Source: Elgaria multicarinata webbii
Taxonomy: Eukaryota > Chordata > Lepidosauria > Squamata > Anguidae
Direction: 5' to 3'
NCBI RefSeq assembly: GCF_023053635.1
Contig: NC_086182.1
Location: 34,266,001 to 34,330,000, forward strand
DNA length: 64,000 nucleotides
Shown: positions 41,741 through 52,565 of the stretch, one piece after another
How the letters are laid out: each line of letters begins with the position of its first letter
Position numbering within the stretch: the stretch's first letter is position 1
Notes under the pieces: generated by a model
Told to the model about the DNA's origin: nothing
Databases searched by the model: none
The model's input: the letters and a program-made list of their open reading frames with translations, nothing else
Program-made: the position numbers and the translations under genes

Positions 41741-42171
41741 TGGAGATGGGTGAGTATTTGGTTTCAGTTTGGTGTTTACCAAACTTTGCAAATCTGGGAT
41801 GGAAAGAAGTTGAGATTTTAAAAATTTGAACACAGGAGGAAGTACAGGGTGTACAGATTTTGTTAAATCTGTTCTGTTCGTGTTTTGCAGATTGTGGGAA
41901 CTGGATTGTTTTCTACCAGAATTTTGTTCTACCTGCGCTAATTTGCAAGTGCGCACAATGCGTACTTGCACAAATATGCTAATGTGCCTCAGATAATGCA
42001 AATTAATGCTAATTTAAATTAGTGCAAATAACTCCCAAAGTGGGAAACCTGGCTGCAATTCCGTGGAATCCACATGATTCGGAAAAACCTGGCCTACTGC
42101 AGAATTTGCAGGCCAGGTTAATCAAAATCTGAACTCATTTGAATTCATTGCACATTTCGCTGACATCCCTA
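41741..42171 (-). mobile_element. hAT-like element (TAGGGATGTCAGCGAAA end)
   Basis: On the minus strand it begins TAGGGATGTCAGCGAAA at 42171. It shares 'aaatgagttcagatttt', 'caaattctgcag', 'gcgcaggtagaacaaaattc' and 'tgcaaaacacgaacag' with the element at 61047. The other end is near TGGAGATGGGTGAG at 41741. Confidence 0.65.
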
Positions 42172-42769
42172 GGAGAAAGCAAAGCTGGGAGATTCATCGT
42201 ACTTTAGATAGGGCTGAGACCAGTTAGAGTTTTTTTGTCTCTGGCATGAAAAACAGTCTGCTCTAAGTGGCCTGAAACCTCCCCCCACCAAAAAAAATCT
42301 TTCCATTTAGAAACATGAATACCATTTAGAGAAACAACCGTCTCTTGAGGGCATATGAACTCACTTTTCTCCTCTGGCTAGCAGTAATTAGGTACCTCTT
42401 GGCTACTGATCACACCTATTTGGGGAATGGTGCAATCAAGGACCTGCATGCTCTGGAGGGAGAACAGCTAATTACTCCTAGCCTGAGGGGGAAACAGGGA
42501 AGAATGGAGAACAGATGAATGGAAGGAGAAGTAGGTCAATAAGGCACATTAGGGTGCAATTAGCTGGCTGTACGGAAACCTGGAGAGCAGTCTAGGAACT
42601 TTTAAAGGATCTAAAATGGTCCCTTTGGCTCTCATGAAGGTGGGCCAATGCTTTCAAAGCAAAATTTCATGTGCCTCTGGAGTTTTGTGTGTCAAAACAG
42701 AATAGCTTCCATGCAACTTTCTTTTCTTCTTAAAAAGGGTACTCAGGTTGCATGGCGGTCCACTGCTCT
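42172..42769. other. No gene or classified repeat seen
   Basis: Anonymous. Confidence 0.5.
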
Positions 42770-43640
42770 CAGGGTCAGCATAATGGGGCTCCTACCAAGG
42801 GCCCAGAGCCTGGCAGGGGCCCACTCAGAAGAGCCACTGCAGACTGCTTGTTTACCAGCCTCTTGCTCTGACCTAGACTATGGTGGTGGTTGTCGTGCTT
42901 CTCAGAAAGCTCCTGCTTTCGATGAGAGACAAATGACGAAGCCTGCTAGGTAATCCACAAAGCTTTTATTAAGCAGCAAACATCTCTGCTACCTGAAGAG
43001 AGTCTAATCTCTTGGAAACTTCCTCCTAGGCAGAATTATGCAAACTAAGCGAGACAATTGTCTGACCAAGGAGAACAGGAAGCCTCTTCCCAAACGCCCA
43101 TAACTTCAGAGAGCCTGGCGTGAAGGCAGGTTCTGGCGCAATCCTAGTTGAACCGACTTTCTCACACCTTCCTTCCACTCCATGTGTTTTAGCTTCCGGC
43201 GGACCCTAGCATCAGCTCGCTTGTCGGGGCGCTCTCCTCTGGAAGAAACCTCACTTCCCACTGAGTGTGTAGGATTTGGCCTTGAGGAGCTCTGGAGAGG
43301 AATGACTCCCAGCTGGGGAATCGCCCCTGAGAGCTTCCTCCCCAACTGGTACAGGCTGGCTGGTGTCTGGCGCCTCTTCCTCTAGGTCCGAATCTGATTC
43401 TGATTGATTACCTGAAACACAGTCTCCCAAAACAGGGGCAGTAGGGTTAGCCATGACAGTGGTGAGAAGAAGAACTAGATGCCATGGCCTACTCTGGCAT
43501 TTTGTCTGGCAAGCAACCAGTGATGAGAAAGAGGATGAGGAGCTATAGCATCTGGTGACAACGGAGCTGAGAGGGTAGACTCACACTGAGGGAGCGGATG
43601 ACCATTGAGGGCGTCTAGCTCATGGTACCTCCAAAATGTA
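42770..43640 (+). mobile_element. Unclassified repeat X, copy 1, carrying a solo LTR
   Basis: 'cagggtcagcataatggggc' opens it, as in the copies at 12828 and 59174. 'cctcttgctctgacctagac' before the LTR and GGTGAGAAGAAGAACTAGAT after it join to match 59283-59330. 'caaccagtgatgagaaagag' and 'ctggtgacaac' also match. Its right border is not defined. Confidence 0.65.
42891..43458 (-). mobile_element. Solo LTR of an LTR retrotransposon or endogenous retrovirus
   Basis: 568 bp, minus orientation. It begins TGTCATGGCT and ends AGCACGACA, so the ends are TG...CA and mutually inverted. The exact 5-bp duplication GTGGT flanks it at 42886-42890 and 43459-43463. A polyadenylation signal AATAAA lies about 75 bases before its 3' end. 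No internal coding region remains, so this is the usual product of recombination between two LTRs. Gypsy-type or retroviral origin cannot be separated without a library. Intact ends and an exact duplication suggest moderate age. Confidence 0.85.
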
Positions 43641-44044
43641 GAGCCAGAACTAAGTGCTCTTCCTACTGAGCCATGGCGTCTCCCTTGTCCCATGTTCCCC
43701 TTCCTTTTGATAGCTCCCAGGACCATCTGCCTGAGGGTGCAACAATGTGATTTTTGCAGAGCTTACTTTTTCACAATTCTTAGACTATTATTATGCAGCA
43801 CATGTGAATAGGCTCAATTTGGCACTTTCCTTTCCAAAGCTCAATTGATTCTCCACTTAGAATAACGGAATAATCATTGTCACACATCACACGTGCAGTT
43901 GGCTTAATTGGGAGTAGAAATCCATAGAGGTTTGCAGCCCTCCTTCGCCTGCTTCTGCTGGGGAGGCTGAATACAGAAAAGGGTGGGATGCGGCATATGG
44001 TCCTGAGTGATATGGAACCATTGAACAATATGGTTCCATGTGGG
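43641..44044. other. No gene seen; tRNA-like words on the minus strand nearby
   Basis: Just upstream (43590-43690), the minus strand reads GCCATGGCTCAGTAGGAAGA and so looks tRNA-like. It lacks a good B box. Confidence 0.4.
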
Positions 44045-44185
44045 AGTACAGGCAGGGACTTCCCCTGTGCCTGCAGAAGGTCCCTGCTTCAACCCAAAGC
44101 ATCTCCAACCAAAAAAGATCAACCAGCTAACAGAAGATGGAAAAGATGTCTTTCTGCCTAAAAATATGGAGACCTACTGCTGGTC
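44045..44185 (+). mobile_element. tRNA-derived SINE, degraded
   Basis: 'cctgcagaaggtccctgctt', 'caacccaaagcatctccaac', then 'gaaaagatgtctttctgcct' follow SINE order. The A box is lost. Confidence 0.55.
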
Positions 44186-44186
44186 T

Positions 44187-44248
44187 GGGGATGATGGGAG
44201 TTTTAGTTGTGGAGTTGTAGGAGGGCACCATATTGGAGAAGCTAGATG
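44187..44248. mobile_element. hAT MITE fragment
   Basis: 'tctggggatgatgggagttt' then 'gttgtaggagggcaccatat' matches an arm of the 5295/17059 type. Confidence 0.45.
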
Positions 44249-44267
44249 GACCAATGTTAGAGCAGGA

Positions 44268-44641
44268 TACCTGAGAGAGCGCCTTCTCCTTTACCAACCT
44301 GCCCGGTCACTGAGGTCATCCGAGGGCCTGCTCCTGGTGGTTCCACATAGATCCGTCCTCCGATTGGAATCCACCAAGGGAAGAGCCTTCAGCGTGGTGG
44401 CGCCCCTCCTGTGGAATTCCCTGCCTCTGGAGGTCAGGCAGGCGCCAACCTTGTAGTCCTTTCGGCACCTCCTGAAAACATCTTTATTCCAAGAAGCCTT
44501 TCTTTAACATGCAGCCTTGGATTTCTGTTTTTGCTTCTTTTTAAATTTTGTTTTAACTGTTTTATTCCGTTTTTATTTTCATTTTACCTTGTACACCGCT
44601 CCGAAATTTTTCAATGGGGAGCGGTATATAAATATTCTAAA

Positions 44642-44695
<54 letters not shown>
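44268..44695 (+). mobile_element. L2-type LINE short 3' end, copy B
   Basis: Encodes YLRERLLLYQPARSLRSSEG, LLLVVPHRSVLRLESTKGRA, FSVVAPLLWNSLPLEVRQAP, then a stop (TTG TAG) where copy A at 14387 reads on to the natural end. The same 3' UTR follows, ending in (AAAT)n and (AAT)n. Confidence 0.88.
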
Positions 44696-44751
44696 TAAGG
44701 TAGGGAACATTGGTTCTTGTACCACAATTTTGCCTCTACTAACCTTCACCA

Positions 44752-44876
44752 ATATTGTGCCCTCCAGATCTTTTAGGTGACAAGTCCCATCTGCTCCTGG
44801 CGTCAGGCCCAATGGCCAAGGATGATAAGAGCTGCAGTCCAAAACATCTGGAGGACACTAGTTTGGGGAAGGCTAT
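44752..44876. mobile_element. hAT MITE fragment, palindromic
   Basis: 'gtgccctccagatcttttag' at the left is answered by 'ctggaggacactagtttggg' at the right. The middle 'gcccaatggccaaggatgat' matches 17059-17194. Confidence 0.6.
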
Positions 44877-44883
44877 TCTACAG

Positions 44884-45002
44884 CTTCCTGGGGTCTCAGA
44901 CAGGAGACTTTCCCATCCCTACCTGGAGATGCCAGGGATTGAACCTGAGACCTTCTGCATGGAAAGCTGGTCCTCAACCACTGAGCTCAGGCTCCTCTTC
45001 CT
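44884..45002 (-). mobile_element. tRNA-derived SINE
   Basis: Reversed, it reads GAGCTCAGTGGTTGAGGACC (A box), CATGCAGAAGGTCTCAG, GGTTCAATCCCTGGCATCTC (B box) and CAGGTAGGGATGGGAAAG. 3' part missing. Confidence 0.85.
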
Positions 45003-46082
45003 GTGTCCTTCATTCTCCCCTTGCCCACCACCCTGCCTTGACTGCCTTAACTAGAAGACATGTAGAGACAGACTTAATTGTGCTAGCACGTAAACTATTC
45101 TTAGACAATTGCTTCAAAAACACCACGTCCTCTTGAAACTCTGTGGGATTTGTGTTCATAAATTGCCTAATTGCTTTTGAAAACTCACCCACACATGCTC
45201 CACAAAGGGCAGTCCTTTTCTCAGGGAGCCTAAACATATAATGAATGGAACCTGAGGGAGGAACGTAGGCAAAGGATGCAAGTCTGGAAAGCTCCTGATA
45301 TTTACACCAGACGCGCCTGTCACAGACTCCTCTCTTCTTGCCTGCAGGCAACATGTTTCAGAGGACGAGGGCAGGTAGACAACGCTCATGGCACAGTTTT
45401 AAGTGGGTGTTCACAGCTCAGTGTAAGATGGGCCAAGGGATGTTCTCATAGCTGTTGGGAATCTGCGAGGGGGAAATGCCAAATGTATGCCCAAATCAGC
45501 ATCCTGAGAATTTCATTTGAAAAGAAGCAATGTTCTAGTCCTTATGGCAAGGCAAACACCATGAGAGGAATGGGAAGGAAGCCCTGCTGGGATCTCAAAC
45601 AGCAAGACGGCATTGAGTATGAGTCTTGGTGGTTTGGGGCAGGTTGGCAATACTCCACCTACCTCCTTGACGTGGGCCATGACTACCGTATTCCTTCTGC
45701 ATGACAGCTCTGCATCCTTAAACCCATACCTGAAAGGAAAGGTATATGGCAACAAACAAACAAACGTGGCATTCATTTGTAAGTTCTTTCCTCGTCTTAA
45801 TTTTCTTTAGAGGCCATGCCAGTGGAGTGATATTTTTATTTATGTTCTATGTGGCACATGAATACACCGGATGACAGGATCCACAAATATGGCAGCCCCT
45901 CTTCAGGTTTCTGTCATGCTAAAATGCTCTCTTGCTTCTTTTCTGCATTTTGCAAAGTTGATCTGTATCCAGTTGAGTAGCTCTCAAAGAAGAAATCAGC
46001 GAAAGCTGATGTGAAGGTAGTGCTCTCAGCCCTGTTGATGTGCACCCAAAGTCATAATTCATTCATGGAAGTATGGGTTGAT
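45003..46082. other. No gene or classified repeat seen
   Basis: Anonymous, with several frames of 110-140 codons on both strands but no domain or splice pattern. Confidence 0.45.
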
Positions 46083-46722
46083 AAGAGAGGGAACATAGCG
46101 CAGTGGTAGAGCTCTTGTTTTGCATGCAGAAAGCCTCAAGTTTAATCATAGAATCATAGAATAGCAGAATTGGAAGGGGCCTACAAGGCCATCGAGTCCA
46201 ACCCCCTGCTCAATGCAGGAATCCACCCCAAAGCATCCCTGACGGATGGTTGTCCAGCTGCTTCTTGAAGGCCTCTAGTGTGGGAGAGCCCACCACCTCC
46301 CTAGGTAACTGATTCCATTGTCGTACTGCTCTAACAGTCAGGAAGTTTTTCCTGATGTCCAGCTGGAATCTGACTTCCTGTAACTTGAGCCCGTTATTTC
46401 GTGTCCTGCACTCTGGGAGGATCGAGAAGAGATCCTGGCCCTCCTCTGGGTGGCAACCCTTTAAGTATTTGAAGAAGGCTATCATGTCTCCCCTCAATCT
46501 TTTCTTCTCCAGGCTAAACATGCCCAGTTCTTTCAGTCTCTCTCCATAGGGCTTTGTTTCCAGACCTCTGATCATCCTGGTTGCCCTCCTCTGAACACAC
46601 TCCAGCTTGTCTGCATCCTTCTTGAATAGTGGAGCCCAGAACTGGACGCAATACTCTAGATGAGGCCTAACCAGGGCCTCAGCTCCACCTCCGGTTAAAA
46701 AGTTCAGAGAGGCAGCTTCCTA
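46083..46722 (+). mobile_element. tRNA-derived SINE split by a CR1
   Basis: Left part 46083-46145: ACATAGCGCAGTGGTAGAGC, TTTTGCATGCAGAAAGCCTC, then 'aagtttaatc' breaks in the B box. Right part about 46678-46722: 'ccacctccggttaaaaagtt' and 'gaggcagcttcctac' continue the SINE body. The CR1 lies between. Confidence 0.75.
46146..46677 (-). mobile_element. CR1 LINE 3' end, longest in the window
   Basis: The minus strand encodes [80 protein letters not shown], to the natural end. 5' truncation falls at 'tgaggcctaaccagggcc'. Confidence 0.94.
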
Positions 46723-46922
46723 CAAGATCATAAGAAGGGCCATGTTGGATCAGAACAAGGATCCATCTAGTCCTGCAGTCCATTCACACAGTGGCCAACC
46801 AACTGTTGACCAGCAACCCACAAGCAGGACACGGGTGCAACAGCACCCTCCCACCCATGTCCCCCAGTAACTGGTGTACATGGGCTTATTGCCTCTGATA
46901 CTGGAGCTATCAGAACTATTCG
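46723..46922 (-). mobile_element. L3-like LINE 3' end
   Basis: Begins 'agatcataagaagggccatg', 'ttggatcagaacaaggatcc', then ACAGCACCCTCCCACCCATG: the reverse of the L3 3' UTR. Directly follows the SINE. Confidence 0.85.
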
Positions 46923-47116
46923 GTAAACTTAACAAAACAAAAACAAAACAAAACACACAAAATCATTGCAACTAATTTTCAGTGAAGTGTGGTTAGCCCT
47001 GCGGATGTTTTTCACACTGCCAGCGACTATGGCAGAACCTGGAAAATGTTTCAGCAAGCACACCCTCTACGAAAGCTGCAGATGTTCTGCTATGGGGCAA
47101 GAATGGTTAAGTCACC

Positions 47117-47300
47117 CATTTATTTATTTATTTTAAACATTTCTAACCCGCCCTATATCATTAAGCTCTCAGAGCGGCGTACAGATAAAAGCATACAGTA
47201 TAAAAGAATAAATATGCACAGTTAAAAACAAATTAAACCATGAACCAAGTTAAAACAATATATAATTTAAAAGCAGTAAAAGCAGTTAAAACAGTTATTT
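47117..47300 (-). mobile_element. L2 LINE 3' tail
   Basis: 'tttatttattttaaacattt', 'ctaacccgccctatatcatt', 'agctctcagagcggcgtaca' is a reversed L2 terminus and 3' UTR. Confidence 0.75.
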
Positions 47301-48419
47301 TGTCGGTTGGGTGCACTTGCAAAAGAAATAGACTTTGAGAAATAGACTTCATGATTTTGCAATGAAACAACCTAGAAAAATAATGCTGTAAAGTGAATTG
47401 GTCTATTTATAAAGTGTTTACATTTGTGTTGGACCTGTCTAACAACAACATCATCAACAACAACAACAATAATAATACTCAAAACATAAACAGGATAACA
47501 GCCAAAACATTTATTAGAACCAATCAATACGCCGCAATTTAAAAGACTCTCTTCTTCAGGTTTATGTTATACAACAGCAACAACATTTTGAGTGCATGGT
47601 AGAAAAGCACTAGTAATTCAGAATGTGGAAAATGTGCTTTCAGAATTAAAAAAAGCTGATGAAAAAAGTTTCATGACTGATGACACTGCATGGATGGGAT
47701 GACATCATGGTGTGTTCACATACACACCACGATCTCATCCATGCATGTGTGTATGTGGTTGGGCGGCTTTTACAGGCTTATGCTCTCAGCCCCCCCAATG
47801 CAAATGGTGCTTGGGCCCTGATGCTGGCCAATTCTTACTGAGGTCCTGTGTTAATGGCGAGGATGCCCTAGAATATCCCCTCGGCTGTTAAGGCCTGCTA
47901 AAGACCTTTGTAAAGCTTAAAGCTGTTTTAGAGTGCAAACATATGGATGTTTAGCAGACTAGAAAAAACCCTATAACTCCCAGCATTGCCCAGCCAACAT
48001 GCCAGCAAACCAACATGCATAGGGTTGTGTCTTTAAGGGCTTTTTATTATTATTATTATCAGCCTTCAATTGATTTTAAAGCTTCTGGTTAATGTTGTGT
48101 TTAGTGTTTCCTGCTGATTCTGCTCACATTGTTTTTCTTGTTTTATTGTGGGTGGGTTTTTTGTGTGTTTCCAGGCATCTTTGGAAATGTCAATTTAAAA
48201 GCAGGGACATTAAAAACATAATAATAATTTGCAGCTGATTAGTAGCACTGGACAAGCTTGTCTTATGGGCAAAAATGTCCACCATTATTGAATTCCCTGC
48301 TGGACCCTAAAGAAGCCTTGGAACCTTTAATCAGTTGATTGTTTAGTTTAACCAATGAAAACCCTTTTTAAATTAACTAAAATAGCATCCCTGCAAATAT
48401 CAGGCAATACTCAAAGTTT
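47301..48419. other. No gene seen; one hairpin
   Basis: 47687-47745 folds: TGCATGGATGGGAT pairs with ATCTCATCCATGCA, and CATGGTGTGT pairs with ACACACCACG, with a 2-base asymmetry. CAACAACA-type simple repeats lie near 47442-47475. Confidence 0.5.
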
Positions 48420-48720
48420 ATTAGAAAAAAGGTATGTATTTATATAAAACATTTCTACACTGCCTTTCTATATTGGAAAAACCAATCAAGGTGGTTTACA
48501 AAGAAAATCCAGGAAACAGAAATAACTATCAAATAATGATATAGTAAAACCTTAAAACAACCTTGAAAGCCATAATAATTTTAAAAGCCAAGTTAAAGAG
48601 ATGCAGCTTGACCCCCTTTCTGAATGTAGGGTGTATGGGGGGCTGAGAGGGAGTTTGTTCCAAGTTTGGGAGTAACGCACTTCTGTGCCTCCTTTCAGCA
48701 TGAAGGGGAAAAAGGGGGTG
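48420..48720 (-). mobile_element. L2-like LINE 3' end, diverged
   Basis: 'tatttatataaaacatttct', 'aaccaatcaaggtggtttac' is a reversed LINE tail. 'gagggagtttgttccaagtt' then 'tgggagtaacgcacttctgt' matches the reversed WNxLP-end region seen in better copies. Confidence 0.6.
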
Positions 48721-49109
48721 TGGTGTTGGGTTTTGGGTGTGTGATCCCTTGATGTGACATCAGGGGCATGACCGCATCACCTGACATCAGCCAGCCCACA
48801 ATGGGCCTGGTGAGGAGCAACCTGCCCCCTACGCTAAAACAGTTCTACACCCCTGCCTTAGACCAACTGCATACATTGCTGAACAGTAAACCAACCGCCC
48901 CCCATCACCATCTTCTGGACATGACCTGGCAGGAAGGATCAAAGCCACCGCAGTACGATGCCTCCAAAGCCCAGCTCTGCCTGGTGGTCCAGAAAGATAC
49001 CATGCATAGATCATCCACCAAGAAGCCCCAGTCCCCTACATTGACCATTTCAAAGCCGGATTGAAATGGGTCCAGATAATCAGCATCATCCAAATGCATC
49101 CAAATGGAT
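48721..49109 (+). other. Unclassified body before an L2 tail
   Basis: Possibly the body of the retroelement that ends at 49110. No protein match seen. Contains 'atcatccaaatgcatccaaa'. Confidence 0.4.
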
Positions 49110-49190
49110 GATGCATCTGTAAACCGCCCAGAGAGCTTTGGCTATTGGGTGGTATAGAAATGCAATAAATAAATAAAATAAATAAATTTG
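49110..49190 (+). mobile_element. L2 LINE 3' tail
   Basis: GTAAACCGCCCAGAGAGCTT, TGGCTATTGGGTGGTATAGA, then AATAAATAAAATAAATAAAT. Confidence 0.85.
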
Positions 49191-50355
49191 GAGTACTTGC
49201 AAAGTATTTATACAAACCGCACTATCTTTGAAAAGGGGTGAAGAACACTCAACCCATGGCTGCATGTGCCCCTGCCCAGTGGGGAGGGGGGAATTGGCCC
49301 TCAGGGACCCAGAAGTTGCCAACCCTGAACTTAGAAGAAGGGGAAGAATGAAAGGGAACTCCCCCTTCTAAGACAGTAGATGCCGCAACATATATGTGTT
49401 ATCTGCAAACATGAAAAACATGCTTCCCCCCGCAAAAAAAACCCTATTAATACACACATTTAATTGCCTGATTTAAAACTAATTTAAACTGATAAATCAG
49501 CCTTCTTGATGACTGCTCCACATCTGAGGAACTCTGGGTTCTGGGAACAAAGAACCACTGTGCTGCTAACCGAACTGCGGGCCTCATGAATGGAAGCCAA
49601 AAAAGGCCGATTTCTCCATTAATATTTGGATTTCATTACACCGACACCGTCTCTTCCTATTGTCAGACTGTGAGATTTGCTGCCCTGAAAGGTCACTGAT
49701 GCAGCTGATGAAGCTGGGCTTTCTAAAAGGTGTTGGGATAATTTCTACAACGCTTAATAACTATTGTAATCATGCAGGCGATTATAAGGATAATCCTGTC
49801 TCTTTGTGGAGGCTTTAGAAATTGCCTGCTGCTGCTGCTGCTGCAAAAAAGGAACAGTGTGCAGCCATCCGCAAATTGGCGAGGCCTTCACTTGCCCAGA
49901 AACTTCATGCGGTGGCACCTGTCTAGACAGGATGGAAGGTGAGATGAGAAGTGGGTTGGCCAAGGGATCCACAGCAGGGACTGTTATGAAAATGATGTAT
50001 GGATGTCGGGCATTAACCTTTCCATCCAGGAGATGAAGCGCTTGTGCTGGGCTGGAGGGAAACATATTAGGAGTGAAGTGCAGAATGTGATGTTTTGCTT
50101 TATGCAGCCAATGTATCGAGTCTCTTCCAAATGCAGGCGTAGGAGCAAGGTCATGTCCCAGTCAAGGTCCTGTCTCAGGTGATTCTTATGTGGATGTTGG
50201 ACCCATCACTCGTGAGTTACTCTCCACTCTGCATCACCACTCTTAGGAGCTGGGTCAGTGCTGTTGTGGTGGAACTCACTTATCAAGAGAAACTCACCTG
50301 ATTCTCGATTACTACTGTTATTTCAGAAGGCATTTGGGGCAATAGATAACTGAAC
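49191..50355. other. Non-repetitive stretch, candidate conserved element
   Basis: 49600-49830 is AT-rich, repeat-free and carries TTAATATT, TAATCATG and GATTATAAGGATAATCC words. It ends at a (CTG)5 run. No coding signal. Confidence 0.4.
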
Positions 50356-50475
50356 AGGGACCATAGCCAAGTAGTAGAACAAATGCTTTGCATGCAGAAA
50401 CATCCCAGTTCAACTCCTGGCATCTTGGCCTGTCTAACCCAGCTCAAAATCCCCAGGGAGCCAATCTGAAGCAGT
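50356..50475 (+). mobile_element. tRNA-derived SINE
   Basis: GACCATAGCCAAGTAGTAGA (A-box region), TGCTTTGCATGCAGAAACAT, B-box-like 'cagttcaactcctggcatct', then degraded body. Confidence 0.7.
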
Positions 50476-51149
50476 TCGACTTACTGGAGGGGTGAGACAG
50501 GATCAAGTCTGATGAAGCAGGTCAAGTCCATTTACGCTGAATGGCAAAGAAAGACCAGGCAATGTTTGTCAGGACCAGGGACAGATCCATGCTGGCTGGA
50601 AAACACTCATGCAGAGCTGTTGTCTCAGCAACCTGCAGAGGCCTTCTGAAGCTTTGCAAAAGCTGGCTGATCTGGGCCTGCTGTTAACCTCTCACCCCTT
50701 CTAAGGAGTGATTTGTCTCTTAAATGGTCCTTGTCTGTTTTTGCAGCTGCTGGCTCCTCCTGCAGAGGGGTAGTTAGGACTGCATGGGGAAGGAGCCCTC
50801 TATCTCTGAAGAGCCTGGTCAAGCCATGTCCTCTGGCCTGAATGGTCCCAGAGAAGCATATGACAGCTCACTGGATGATGCCTCCTCCACCATGGAGAAC
50901 ATGACATATCTGTTGTTGGGGGCGGGTGGGAGAGAAAAAAAGGACCAGGTAGCAGATGATAGGAGAGAGGTCTTCTTCAAACCTTGGAGACCCAATGCCA
51001 GTCAAAGTAGACAGTTTGGAGCTTCCAGTGATCCCATAGTTGTTCTGATGGAACACTTGGTGTTTTTACCGCTGCAGTGGTTTTTAGGAGTAGCCACTCC
51101 CTGTGAAATTGAGCTTCTGATGTTACATTGTAGTTGCTTCTACACAGGT
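50476..51149. other. No gene or classified repeat seen
   Basis: A 155-codon + frame at 50784-51251 runs into the hAT fragment at its end and shows no domain. Confidence 0.45.
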
Positions 51150-51243
51150 GGGGCAACATCAGAAGGAACCATAACAGTGAACGGTGGGGATTATGGGCAT
51201 TGTAGTGCAGCACATCTAGAGAGCATTGGTTTGGGGAAGGCTA
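51150..51243. mobile_element. hAT MITE fragment
   Basis: 'ggggattatgggcattgtag' and 'tgcagcacatctagagagca', then 'ggtttggggaaggctag', follow the right arm of the palindromic hAT family. Confidence 0.55.
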
Positions 51244-52565
51244 GTATATAGAGTATCCATATAGACTGCAACTGGAGTTCTGCACCCCTGCCATAGAGGA
51301 TATGTCAGTCAGCAACCATTTGCCATAATATTGCCTGGCACAAACTACAAACACAGCTAATGAGCATAAACATGTGAAGCTGCGTTATGTTGAATTAGAA
51401 ACAGCGTCGGAGGGAATATACCTCTCAGTAGTAACTGTCATGCCAACCTTTTAGGTTTTGTAGGCTGGAGACATTTGGTGCCCCCTGTTTTAAACAGGAT
51501 TCAAGTCCAGATGGGCTTTGGGTCCCATCCATCAGAGCTTTTCTTCTGTTCTCTTAGCCAGCTGCACTTGACCTATGACTCCATCCTACCCCCAAAACAC
51601 TTCTCATGGTAAAATGACTTCCTCCACTGCATGTTGACTTGATGAAGCTTATCAGCTGGGTCTCCCCACCAAATCCATTGGAAAGAAAAGGGTGGGGAGG
51701 TGGACTTTTATGTCCATGTAGCATCTTCTTTCCCAGAGGGTTCACAGATGCTTTCCAGCCAATGGCATCCTTTAAATATTGCAGAGGCAGCTAATGCATA
51801 AGGGCAAAGCGAGTTATGCAGCTGTGCGACGCCAGAGCTTTAGGCAATGCTGGCAGCTATATCTTAAGAACTGTTTGGCCAAACACTTTCTTTCCATTAT
51901 AAGACACACTTTTAATTGGCCCCTTTCCCCTCTCTTTTAGCAGATGGTTTTTCCCACAGGCTGGAAAACGGAATGCTAAAAGGTGCTCTCCACAGACCTC
52001 CACTTAAAATAATGTCAGCTCATTATGTCATTTCTGTTGCAATGTCTTTCACTGTTTCTAGCTAGAGTTCCAACAGATTTGGAAAGGGGGATTTCTAAAA
52101 CAAAAACAAAACCACAGCAAGGGAATTCTCATAAAAATGTGCTTTTACTCAGTAGTACACCCAGGTGTGTACATACAGAAACACACCTTCCTAAATTCAA
52201 ACCTACATCAGGGCTCAGTGTCACAAGCATTTGAGTAGGAACACTCACAAAAGTGAGAGCCCCCTGTTCAAACGCTCATGAGCAGGATTGAGCAAACTGA
52301 TTATTTTTTAAAGGAAAAAAGTGATTTCTGTTTTTCAAAAAAATCGGTAATGTATAATAAAGAAATGCAGGTTCCCCCGTCTGTTTGGATCGGTGGGCAG
52401 ATTGGGAATTTTGGGAGGGTGGCGCGGGCACTCTCACCAAAAAGCTGCTGGAGTGCCCTTAGGCTGTTTGGGGACATGTTGTGTCCTTCTCATTCCTTTT
52501 CTCATGCAATCTCAGGTTCAACATGCTAACTACTTCAGTGGCATTTCCCAGCTCACTAGTCTATG
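51244..52565. other. No gene or classified repeat seen
   Basis: Anonymous AT-rich sequence. Confidence 0.5.

Noticed and set aside
45010-45704. Frames of 114-142 codons as exons
   Set aside because: Opposing overlapping frames, no splice signals that fit, no recognised domain.
49830-49845. (CTG)5 as a coding polyleucine or disease-type expansion
   Set aside because: Only five units and no supporting frame.
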